Positions 33,414 through 40,926 of a DNA stretch of 60,646 bases are shown here, piece after piece. Origin of the DNA: Deltaproteobacteria bacterium (lineage in GTDB: Bacteria; Myxococcota; B64-G9); the NCBI GenBank assembly GCA_019314375.1, contig JAFCZJ010000008.1:1-60646 (forward strand), written 5' to 3'. The notes beneath the pieces are model-generated. The model ran no database searches. It was not told the DNA's origin and worked only from the letters and a program-made list of their open reading frames with translations. The translations under genes were made by a program, and so were the position numbers. Position 1 is the stretch's first letter. Every line of letters begins with the position of its first letter.

Positions 33414-35071
33414 CCCTGTTCCGCGGAGAATCGGTATTTGCCCACCAGCTCTCGCATTTCCGCGGAAGTCTGGCTCAGCTCGCCCACCGCATGGGTGGTC
33501 TGCCGGATGCCTTCCAGTGCCTGCTTGGACACTTCCTCTGTCTCGCCGAGCACCGACACAATTTGGTCCGTTCCCGTATGTTGTTGTTGGGTGGCCACGG
33601 AGATCTGCTTGGCGGCTTGCGCGGTTTCACGAATGGTTTGTTCAATGAGCTTAAAGGATTCCTCGGCTTCCTGGGCGCGTAACACGCCTTGCTGGGTCGC
33701 CTTCATGCCGCTTTCGGTGGCCATGACCGTGGCATTGGAGGCCTCCGTTACCTCGGCGATGAGCTGTTTGACTTCGGCCGTCGAGTTGAAGGTGTTCTCG
33801 GCAAGTCGCCGCATTTCCGCCGCCACCAGCAAAAAGCCTTTGCCTGCTTCGCCGGCCTTGGTTCCTTCCAGTGCGGCGTTCAAGGCCAAGAGATCACTGC
33901 GATCCGCGACGCCTTCGATGATGTCGATGATGCCGCCGATTTGCTGTACCTGGCGGTTGAGCCTCATGATGTTGTCGTTGATGATCTCGTTGCCCGTCTG
34001 GATGTTGTTGATGCTTTCGGTGAAGGACGACAGGGCTCTGCGACCCTCTGTGACGGTTTGGTCCGAGACTGCGGCCGCGGAAGACACGCTCTCTGCGTTG
34101 TCCGCGATTTGTCGAGCCGTGGCGGCCAGCTCGCCTGTCGTGGCCGTCAGCTCGGACACTGTGGCGGCTTGTTGGGCGGAGCCGGCCTCTTGCTCGCGAG
34201 CGGTGGCCAGTATGTCTGAGGTGCGGCCGTCGATGGAGTGGGCCATTTCGTTGAAGCGAATGCCCAATTCCTGCAAGGCACCTGTCATGGAGTGGAATGC
34301 CATGACCAGATCACCCTCGCCATCCAGCTCATGGGTCAGATCACCCTCTGAGATGTAACGAGCGTGTGTGTTGAGCTCTTGCAATTGGTGCAGCAATTTA
34401 TTGAAGGCCGTAGCCAGGCTGCCAATTTCGTCCGTGGATTTGTCCGCGAGCACTCGTTGGTTCAAATCGCCCCGGGCCATGCTTTCGAAATTCTCTTTCA
34501 TTTTAATCAAGGGGGCTGCCACGAAACGGGCCATCAAGGCCGAAACCAGGATGCCGATGAGGTAGATGGCCAGGCTGATAAGGAGGGCCAAGGTCCAAAT
34601 GTTGCGAACCTGGGTATTATGCCCCTCCAGAGAGTATGCCAGGCGGAGCAAGCCGACGGGCTGGCCTTCGTTTTTGATTTGATAGGCGAAGTTGAGGACA
34701 TCGCCGTCGTAGCTGAGAATTTGATCTTCGTATTCGGGCCGCAGCCGGGTGTCGATGTCCTTGTCCCCCAGGCCGGTCAGCCGATTGTTTGACAAGTCTT
34801 CAACGCGAATGGCCAGCAATTCTTTGTCTTGTTTGGCCCCGACGAATAGCTCATCCATGCCCGCGAGTTGCTGCAATTGAACGGCGGGTGCCAGGCTGAA
34901 AGAGAGCATGTTGGCCACGGTGCGCATCTTGGCCTCAAGGCCGCTCTCCAGGACGTCGCGTTCGTTTGCTGGGAAGTAACTGATCACGGCGATGGCCGCC
35001 AGGATCAGAGGTACGGACGAGACGACGGTCATCTTCCAGACCAGAGACAGGTTTCTGAAAATTCGTAGCAT
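33410..35071 (-). CDS. Methyl-accepting chemotaxis protein with CHASE8-like periplasmic sensor
   Basis: A 553-residue transmembrane receptor: TM1 about 13-31, periplasmic domain about 32-160, TM2 about 161-183, HAMP about 184-235, then the cytoplasmic signalling coiled coil with the hairpin tip LLALNAALEGTKAGEAGKGF. The periplasmic part (VANMLSFSLAPAVQLQQ..., later VLNFAYQIKNEG, then VGLLRLAYSLEG) reads like the CHASE8 domain of YfiN-type diguanylate cyclases, which is controlled by periplasmic YfiR. A YfiR-like gene lies about 0.8 kb upstream in the same run. It is the only receptor of the cluster. GAGG is five bases before the ATG. It overlaps cheW by four bases. Confidence 0.93.
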   Translation of the reverse strand: MLRIFRNLSLVWKMTVVSSVPLILAAIAVISYFPANERDVLESGLEAKMRTVANMLSFSLAPAVQLQQLAGMDELFVGAKQDKELLAIRVEDLSNNRLTGLGDKDIDTRLRPEYEDQILSYDGDVLNFAYQIKNEGQPVGLLRLAYSLEGHNTQVRNIWTLALLISLAIYLIGILVSALMARFVAAPLIKMKENFESMARGDLNQRVLADKSTDEIGSLATAFNKLLHQLQELNTHARYISEGDLTHELDGEGDLVMAFHSMTGALQELGIRFNEMAHSIDGRTSDILATAREQEAGSAQQAATVSELTATTGELAATARQIADNAESVSSAAAVSDQTVTEGRRALSSFTESINNIQTGNEIINDNIMRLNRQVQQIGGIIDIIEGVADRSDLLALNAALEGTKAGEAGKGFLLVAAEMRRLAENTFNSTAEVKQLIAEVTEASNATVMATESGMKATQQGVLRAQEAEESFKLIEQTIRETAQAAKQISVATQQQHTGTDQIVSVLGETEEVSKQALEGIRQTTHAVGELSQTSAEMRELVGKYRFSAEQG

Positions 35072-35113
35072 GGGAGCCTCGTCGGCTGACCCATTGGGGC
35101 CAGCGCGGATATT

Positions 35114-35869
35114 CTATGAAGTCAAGGAGCGGATGGTGGCCAAAAGACCTTTCGCGGGGAAGGGCCTTTTGAGAAACACATCGGCGCCCCCTTCCAGGGC
35201 TTGTTTTTTTTCTGTGTCGTTGGCACCCACCACCACCACCGAGGGGCGCGTTTGTTCCGCGGACAGGCTTTCTAAGATGTCCACTCCTTCACTTCGACAC
35301 ATGCGGTGCTCTATGAGCAAGAGGTCCACATGTTCTTCGAGGAGGAGATCTTGGGCTTCCTGTGGGCCTTTCGCCTGCAACAGGTGGAGTTTGTGGTCAT
35401 CGGCCAGGCCTTCTGTCAGCGCCTTGCTGAACATCTCCCGTATCGCCGGGTTGTCCTCTGCAAGCAGGATGACGAAGGGCCTTGCTGGGCTTGGTCCCGC
35501 CTGGGGATTCTGGGGCGAAAACTTGGCCAGGAGCTCTTTTAGCCAGCGACGCTCAAGGTCGTTGTCGAAATGGATTTGCACACCGACGCCTGCCGGCATG
35601 TCGCCACTCAAAGACCCCCGGGTCCGCCGCCAGGCAACCTCGCCTTTGAGTCGGATGGGCTTGACCAGGCCGGGAAAAGAGATCTCGAATTCGATGGACT
35701 CCCCTTTGGCCAGAATTTGATCGGTGGCGATGAAGAGACCGGTTTCGCTAAGGTTGTCCGTGTAATCAGCCAAGCGTTCGGCATCCCGGTAGGAGACCTT
35801 GAAAATGGCAACGGTGCGAGGGTGTTTTCTCTTTTTGGGGAATGACCCGTTTTCGGGATGATCGTTCAC
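35114..35869 (-). CDS. PilZ-pseudoreceiver protein (phosphoacceptor Asp replaced by Glu)
   Basis: A 251-residue paralogue of the PilZ-receiver protein encoded at 31744. The PilZ domain (1-120) keeps RKHPR and NLSETG for c-di-GMP. In the receiver the acidic pair (LLAEDNP) and Lys (VFLKRPF) remain, but the acceptor position reads VDLLLIEHRM instead of a DxxMP form, giving Glu for Asp, and the switch Ser/Thr is replaced (VVVVGAND). It probably cannot be phosphorylated normally and may mimic an always-on or scaffold state. The start is taken at GTG 35869 with only a weak ribosome site. It lies between the YfiR-like gene (22 bases) and the chemoreceptor (42 bases). Confidence 0.87.
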   Translation of the reverse strand: MNDHPENGSFPKKRKHPRTVAIFKVSYRDAERLADYTDNLSETGLFIATDQILAKGESIEFEISFPGLVKPIRLKGEVAWRRTRGSLSGDMPAGVGVQIHFDNDLERRWLKELLAKFSPQNPQAGPSPARPFVILLAEDNPAIREMFSKALTEGLADDHKLHLLQAKGPQEAQDLLLEEHVDLLLIEHRMCRSEGVDILESLSAEQTRPSVVVVGANDTEKKQALEGGADVFLKRPFPAKGLLATIRSLTS

Positions 35870-35891
35870 TCGTTTTCTCGCCCTTTGTGGA

Positions 35892-36473
35892 TCAATTCAC
35901 TATTCTTACCAGACGCAACAACCTCGCGTCCAGCTTGGCACCTTGTGCTTCGGCTGCCTTGAGGTTGACCAGGATTTTGGGCTTGCCTTGCTCCATGACC
36001 GCACCGATGGCCGCTCCCGCCTTGATCGTATCTTCCTGCCCCGAAAGAGTCAGGATTTTCATGTCCCGCGCCAGCTTGATGGCGGCTTTTTCCAGGGGGC
36101 CCAGGTGACTACTGAGATAGAGGATGTTGATGCTTTTGCTCTTGATGGCGCCTGCCAAGTCCGATTCGTTTTTCGAGGACAAGTCCAGCGCCACGATGCC
36201 CATGCCCTTGACTCGTTTGGAGGAAGCCACCTCGAAGGCAGCCAGGGCCTCCTTGGCGTGCTTGACGCTATTGCTGTCGTCGGCCTTGCCCACAACACCG
36301 ATGCGCAGGGCGTCGCCGCGAGATTTGATGTTCAGATCATAGGATAAGGTGGTGAGCAGGACGGTCACACGGGTTTTTGCCGGCAGCTCGTTCGCTTTGG
36401 CTGAATCAGCAAAGAAGCTCAAGACCAAAAGAGCAGCCAAGGCCATTGTCGATTTCGCGGGGTGCAGCATCAT
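35892..36473 (-). CDS. YfiR-like (DUF4154) periplasmic protein
   Basis: A 193-residue exported protein with a signal peptide (ALAALLVLSFFADSAKA). The mature part follows the YfiR/DUF4154 pattern: an N-terminal TTLSYDLN segment, LRIGVVG, then NILYLSSHLG, KILTLSGQEDT and the C-terminal ILVNLKAAEAQGAKLDARLL typical of the family. YfiR in Pseudomonas holds back the diguanylate cyclase YfiN through its periplasmic CHASE8 domain. Here no cyclase is nearby but a chemoreceptor with a CHASE8-like domain is. The start is ATG 36473, eight bases after GGAG. YfiR-family genes are often found beside TonB-receptor genes, as here. Confidence 0.78.
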   Translation of the reverse strand: MMLHPAKSTMALAALLVLSFFADSAKANELPAKTRVTVLLTTLSYDLNIKSRGDALRIGVVGKADDSNSVKHAKEALAAFEVASSKRVKGMGIVALDLSSKNESDLAGAIKSKSINILYLSSHLGPLEKAAIKLARDMKILTLSGQEDTIKAGAAIGAVMEQGKPKILVNLKAAEAQGAKLDARLLRLVRIVN

Positions 36474-36541
36474 GTTGATTGCTCCTGTCGGCACATCAAA
36501 GCATCATTTGCCGGTACTGAGAAGGCATTCTCGACCTGCCG

Positions 36542-37399
36542 TTAGGGGCCGATTACTTCGCTTTCGCCGGTGACCAGATTCATGCGCAAGGACAGGATTT
36601 GTCCCTCCACAAAAGACGTCAAGCTGCCATCATCATGGAGGACCTGCAAATCGTCTATTCCATCGCACATCATGTTGTCCCCGCCCAGATCCAGGCAAAC
36701 CAGGAGGGCATAACTGCCGGGCTCCACCCGGTTGTTGATCATGGTGACCGGAAAGTCGACATCCGCCCCGGTCAGTTGGGTGAAGCCCAGGGGGGGGCCC
36801 GTTACCGGCCAGGCACTGAAGAGGATCAGGTACAACTTGTCGCTGCTTTCGGCCTGGAAGTTCATGCCGGGGGCGATGACTTGGACCGCCAGGGCCGCTT
36901 TTCCAGGTTCCGGGTCGGCCTGCTGGGCCGGGTCGGTACAAGGATCGGCGCTGCCGGATTCGTCGAAGAGTTCGAAGTCGATGTCTGTTGTAGCCTCATC
37001 GTTTACGGTCACCGGCGTGTAGCCGAAGGAGCAATAGTCGGGGTAGCCACCCACAGCGGGGGCGATTCCATTGTCGTCAGCCAAATCCATCAGTTGGGCC
37101 AAAATCACGTAATCGTGGGGAAGCAAATTGGGCAGCTCGTAGGCCACGCCGCCTGAAGAAAAATCGGGATTTTCATACAATCGGCTGGCGTGGGGAGGGC
37201 CCGCGGGTGGCCAGGAGGAAAAGGCGTAGATCGCCAAGGCGGGCTGCTGAAGTTGTTCAAGTGCCTCGCCTGTATAGGTGACCAATCCCAAGATCGTGCG
37301 CCCAGGCTTGGCGTCCGGATAGTCTGATCCACAGCCTGCGGCCAGGAACAAAAGACCGAAGACAAGAAAAGATTTGGCGATTCTGTCGATTTTCTTCAT
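36542..37399 (-). CDS. Hypothetical lipoprotein downstream of TonB receptor
   Basis: A 285-residue exported protein with a lipobox-like LAAGC at about residue 23. The mature part has two similar beta-rich halves, each with an Ala/Trp-rich strand (LAIYAFSSWPPAGPP and LYLILFSAWPVTGPP), which suggests an internal duplication of a beta-sandwich. I do not recognise the family. The start is ATG 37399, after GGAGACAAAC; upstream ATGs exist but lie in the TonB-receptor stop region. It follows the receptor gene directly and may help it bind or hand over the ligand. Confidence 0.7.
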   Translation of the reverse strand: MKKIDRIAKSFLVFGLLFLAAGCGSDYPDAKPGRTILGLVTYTGEALEQLQQPALAIYAFSSWPPAGPPHASRLYENPDFSSGGVAYELPNLLPHDYVILAQLMDLADDNGIAPAVGGYPDYCSFGYTPVTVNDEATTDIDFELFDESGSADPCTDPAQQADPEPGKAALAVQVIAPGMNFQAESSDKLYLILFSAWPVTGPPLGFTQLTGADVDFPVTMINNRVEPGSYALLVCLDLGGDNMMCDGIDDLQVLHDDGSLTSFVEGQILSLRMNLVTGESEVIGP

Positions 37400-37410
37400 G
37401 TTTGTCTCCA

Positions 37411-39495
37411 TCATCGGCCGACGCCATCACGTAAGGTGATACCAATCAGCACGGTGCCACCGATGGGCTCCACAAAATCTTGGGGAAACATGCGCAGGCC
37501 GTTGGTTTCCCGGAAAAAACCGAGCAAATTTTTGGCCATTAGGAATATTTCGGCCCGATCTTCGAAGAAATAACGCCCCAGGCGCAGGTTGATGAAAGCC
37601 GTGTCAGCGGCCTGTCGTTTTTCCCAGAGTTTGTATTGGTTGCTTCCGGACCAATCCACCACCGTGGAGATGGTGGGCTCGTAGTCGAAGATCAGATAGG
37701 CATCCGCGGTGAGTCGTGATCGCCAGGGCAAGCGCCACTCTAGGCCCAGGCCATAGATGTGCAGAGGCCATTCCTTGAGCATTTTCTTGCTCTCGGCATC
37801 CATGCTGTAAGTGAAGGTATAGTTCAGGAAGGCGGAGAGGTTGGCGCTGGGTGACCATCGCAGGCCCAACTCCAAGCCTGCCTGGTAATAGGCATCCCGG
37901 TTCACCTTGTAGCTTGGGGTGATGTTTTCCTGGACGGTTTGGATCAGGCCCTTGACCTCCTGGCCGAAAAGCACGGCGTCAACTCGCAAGGCATCGAAGA
38001 GCAATCCCCGGTAGCCCAGCTCGATGGCGTAGAGCTCCTCCGGGTGCAGTCTTGGGTTGCCGATGGAGAAGCGCACCGGCGGTGCCTCCGGATCAAAGGC
38101 GATGTGGATGCTCGTGAAGGCGTCGTTGGGCGTGGGCGTACGATAAGAAGACGAGCCGCTTAATCGCATGGCGTGGTTGTCGTTCATCCGCCAGGTCACG
38201 GCAAGTCTCGGACTGAAGTGGCGGTAAACGACTTTGCCGAATTCTTCTTCTTCGGCCTGGATTTGTTCCAGGCGACCGCCTATATGCAGGCTGAGCGAAC
38301 GATCCGAAAGGAGCCGGGTTTCATTGTTGAAAACCCCGGCCACAGTGAAAAAGCTTGGCTCGGAAAAAAACTCAGTCACATCGTAGACTGTGCCTTCCGT
38401 ACCGATGGTGAAAACGTTTCGGCCATCGAAAAGGCTCCAATCCAACAGCAGTTGCGCGTGGATTTCCCGTGAGGCGAGGGCCTGGGTTTGGTCTTCCATG
38501 CCGGTGGGCCCCTGGGCTTCCGAGCGAAGTAGTTTGCCGTCAACTTGGGATCGCAGGGTCAAGCTATTCGTGAACAAGCGCCGCTTGGTCAACTGCAGGT
38601 TGAAGGCCTGCTGGGATGTGCTGAGTGTGCCGGGGGCTATGTTGGTGCTGAAGATCACCGTCTGCTCGGTGAAGGCCTGGCTCAGGCTGCCGGTCAGATT
38701 CCAGTCCTCACCGGGTCGGTAATCCACCGTGGCGTGCAGTCCGTAGTGGAAAGGGCCGATTTGAAAGCTGCGGGGTTGCCATTCCGGCGACCTCTCCATG
38801 AGAAAGGAAAGCCGGGTGCCCAGTTTGCCGTCTTGGCTGGCCCAGGCATAGGCCGCCTGGGCCCCGCCGGCATTTTGCATCAGTGCGCCATCACTGCCGT
38901 CGGCCTTTTCACTTAATATGCCCATGCTACCCCAAGCCTGACCGCTAAGGCCCTGCCACTCCTGGGGTTTTTTGGTCACGATGTTGATCACGCCGCTCAG
39001 CGCATCGGCTCCGTACAGGGTGGATCCGGGTCCCCGGATGACCTCGATGCGGTCGATATCTGCCGGACCCACGGGCAGAGCACCCCAGGGGTTGTAGCCG
39101 TTCAGGCGATCCGTGATGTTGCGGCCGTCCAGCAAGACCAGCACCCGATTGTTCAAAAGGCCGGTCACCCCCCGCAGGCCCACCGAAAAGAAATTGGAAG
39201 CACCCTGGAGCACATGCATGCCCGGTACGCGCCGCATGACTTCGGCCAGGTTGGTGGCACCGGAAGCCTGGATTTCCTCGGCCGTAATCAAGGTGACGGA
39301 GGCCGGGGCGTCATAGAGCGATTGTTGCCGCCTGGAGGCCGCCTCAACGACCGGCGTGGCCAAGAGGGCCTCCAGGTCCATTTCCGCAAAATCACCGGAA
39401 TCGGAATTCCGGGAAGGATCAGCCAAGGCAGGGTTGGGCAGGCAGAATATGCAAAGCCCAAAGACCCACGTCGTCAAGGTGTAGATTTTGTACAC
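37411..39495 (-). CDS. TonB-dependent outer-membrane receptor, first gene of the chemosensory run
   Basis: A 694-residue outer-membrane receptor. Signal peptide (FGLCIFCLPNPALA), a short DFAEMDLEALL segment, plug domain (APASVTLITAEEI, VLVLLDGRN, IEVIRGPGSTLYGADA, GVINIVTK) and a 22-strand-type barrel. Receptors with the DLEALL-type N-terminus are common next to signalling genes. The start is GTG 39495 with AGAGG about eight bases upstream. A strong promoter at 39570-39597 precedes it. It is separated by only 12 bases from the next lipoprotein gene. The ligand is unknown. Confidence 0.92.
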   Translation of the reverse strand: MYKIYTLTTWVFGLCIFCLPNPALADPSRNSDSGDFAEMDLEALLATPVVEAASRRQQSLYDAPASVTLITAEEIQASGATNLAEVMRRVPGMHVLQGASNFFSVGLRGVTGLLNNRVLVLLDGRNITDRLNGYNPWGALPVGPADIDRIEVIRGPGSTLYGADALSGVINIVTKKPQEWQGLSGQAWGSMGILSEKADGSDGALMQNAGGAQAAYAWASQDGKLGTRLSFLMERSPEWQPRSFQIGPFHYGLHATVDYRPGEDWNLTGSLSQAFTEQTVIFSTNIAPGTLSTSQQAFNLQLTKRRLFTNSLTLRSQVDGKLLRSEAQGPTGMEDQTQALASREIHAQLLLDWSLFDGRNVFTIGTEGTVYDVTEFFSEPSFFTVAGVFNNETRLLSDRSLSLHIGGRLEQIQAEEEEFGKVVYRHFSPRLAVTWRMNDNHAMRLSGSSSYRTPTPNDAFTSIHIAFDPEAPPVRFSIGNPRLHPEELYAIELGYRGLLFDALRVDAVLFGQEVKGLIQTVQENITPSYKVNRDAYYQAGLELGLRWSPSANLSAFLNYTFTYSMDAESKKMLKEWPLHIYGLGLEWRLPWRSRLTADAYLIFDYEPTISTVVDWSGSNQYKLWEKRQAADTAFINLRLGRYFFEDRAEIFLMAKNLLGFFRETNGLRMFPQDFVEPIGGTVLIGITLRDGVGR

Positions 39496-39540
39496 TTATA
39501 GACCTCTGACTTCGAAATACAGCGTGCTTGTCGATGGTGA

Positions 39541-39564
39541 AGTATTAGGATATTCAGACTCTTT
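39541..39564 (-). promoter_or_regulatory. Shared motif, copy 1 (operator candidate)
   Basis: A 24-bp block starting 5 bases downstream of the -10 box. It matches the copy upstream of the other TonB-receptor gene at 18 of 24 positions (16 of 18 in the core AGGAYATTMAGACTCTTT, plus-strand sense). Both copies sit at the same distance from their -10 box, overlapping the likely transcription start, which fits a repressor or activator-independent operator. Confidence 0.6.
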
Positions 39565-39569
39565 AGTAA

Positions 39570-39597
39570 ATAATACGGGCTAGTCTGGTCTTGTCAA
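39570..39597 (-). promoter_or_regulatory. Predicted strong promoter of the 14-gene TonB/chemosensory run
   Basis: On the minus strand TTGACA (39597-39592), 16-bp spacer, TATTAT (39575-39570). The -35 is perfect and the -10 differs at one base. The transcript would begin about 65 bases before the GTG start at 39495. Confidence 0.72.
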
Positions 39598-39617
39598 TCG
39601 CTATTTGCCTCACTTGG

Positions 39618-40916
39618 CTACCAGCCGAGCCATTCGGTTTTGCGTTCTACTTCCAGCAGATCGATGTGGGTGAATAGTCCATTCTTGTCTATTTTGTAGA
39701 CGTCGGCGGCCAGCGATGGACGGTGGTCTTCAGGAGTGAATCCCACCGGTTTGAGCAGGCCTCCCGTGTTGACCTGACGCATGGATTCCAGTTCGCCGCG
39801 CAGGTTTTCTCGCGATATTTTTTCGTTTTTTGCCTGCAGGCGTTCCACCGCAATGCTCCATAGCGCCACCTGGGCGTATCCCATGACATAGTCAAGGTCC
39901 ATGAAGTCATCTTCGGCGTGACGGGTGCTTTGCGTGTGCGTTCGCACCAGGTCAGGCATTGCTTGACTGGCGACCATGTCACCGAAAGGAGTGGCGGCGA
40001 CCAGGCCGAAAACCTTGCCTCGTCCCGCGCCTTCGGAGAGATCGTCCAATGCTTCATTCATGGAGGAGACGTCGACCAGAAATTTGAGATCCTTGTCTCT
40101 CAGCACTTTGATTATCTCGGCGCTGATGGAACGGGGGGTGCCGAGCCACAGCCATTCCGCCGACGGGTGGTGAAGCAGGTAAACTCGTGGCTTGGCTGAA
40201 ATATTTTCTGGTGTGTCATTGTATGCGATGGGAAGATCGTCGAGTACTTCCATGTCATAGCGGCCTTTTAAATAGTGCCTGGCGGCTTCCACCGCCCCTC
40301 CACAGGAATCCGTGTCGGTGCAACAGGCAAAGGTGATGGTGTGTCCTCCGGAGGCGGCGATGAAATCCACGGCCGCTCGCGCCGCGGAGGAGGAGTCGAT
40401 GCTTGTGAAAAAATTGTACGGAGTTCCAGGGTTTTCGAGAATCTTGATGGTGCCGTCTTCCAGTTCAATGGTTTGGGTGCTTCCGACCGGTGAAGTCAGC
40501 GTACCCGATGTGGATTTGGAAAAAACCGGCAATGAAGCATTTTTTATCTCATCCAAGAGGATCTGGGTTTCAGAGGTTCCGGAAGAGAAGAGGGTGACCA
40601 CCTCGGGCCAGGAAGGTGCTTGTTTCCAAAGAAGATATTCTTGCAAGGCGTTTCCGGGATCTCCGCTGGTGTCCGCTTCTTCGTATTCGATGGTTCTTCC
40701 GGACAGGCCCCCTGAGGCATTGATGGCATCGATATGGTCAATACGGCCAGCCTGGAAGGAGCGGTCTGCATGTGAATTGGGACCGCTTAGATCGGCCATC
40801 AGTCGGACTTGGATTGGCGTGGTCTCCTCCGTTTCGCCTTCGCATCCAATCGTGGCGACCAGGCTCAATGAAAACAGTCCAGCCTGTACCCATAGCAGCA
40901 TTCGTGTGTCGAGCAT
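39618..40916 (-). CDS. Periplasmic substrate-binding lipoprotein (type 1 fold)
   Basis: A 432-residue exported protein with a signal and a plausible lipobox (ATIGC). The mature part follows the periplasmic-binding-protein type 1 fold of branched-chain amino-acid and amide sensors: IQVRLMADLSGPN, IDAINASGGLSGRTIEY, VTLFSSGTSETQ and repeated alpha/beta units. No ABC permease or ATPase gene is near, so it is more likely a sensory or ligand-delivery subunit than part of an importer. The start is ATG 40916 after TGAGGGA. It lies 10 bases after the second TonB-receptor gene and is co-transcribed with it. Confidence 0.82.
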   Translation of the reverse strand: MLDTRMLLWVQAGLFSLSLVATIGCEGETEETTPIQVRLMADLSGPNSHADRSFQAGRIDHIDAINASGGLSGRTIEYEEADTSGDPGNALQEYLLWKQAPSWPEVVTLFSSGTSETQILLDEIKNASLPVFSKSTSGTLTSPVGSTQTIELEDGTIKILENPGTPYNFFTSIDSSSAARAAVDFIAASGGHTITFACCTDTDSCGGAVEAARHYLKGRYDMEVLDDLPIAYNDTPENISAKPRVYLLHHPSAEWLWLGTPRSISAEIIKVLRDKDLKFLVDVSSMNEALDDLSEGAGRGKVFGLVAATPFGDMVASQAMPDLVRTHTQSTRHAEDDFMDLDYVMGYAQVALWSIAVERLQAKNEKISRENLRGELESMRQVNTGGLLKPVGFTPEDHRPSLAADVYKIDKNGLFTHIDLLEVERKTEWLGW

Positions 40917-40926
40917 CGCTTGTCCC

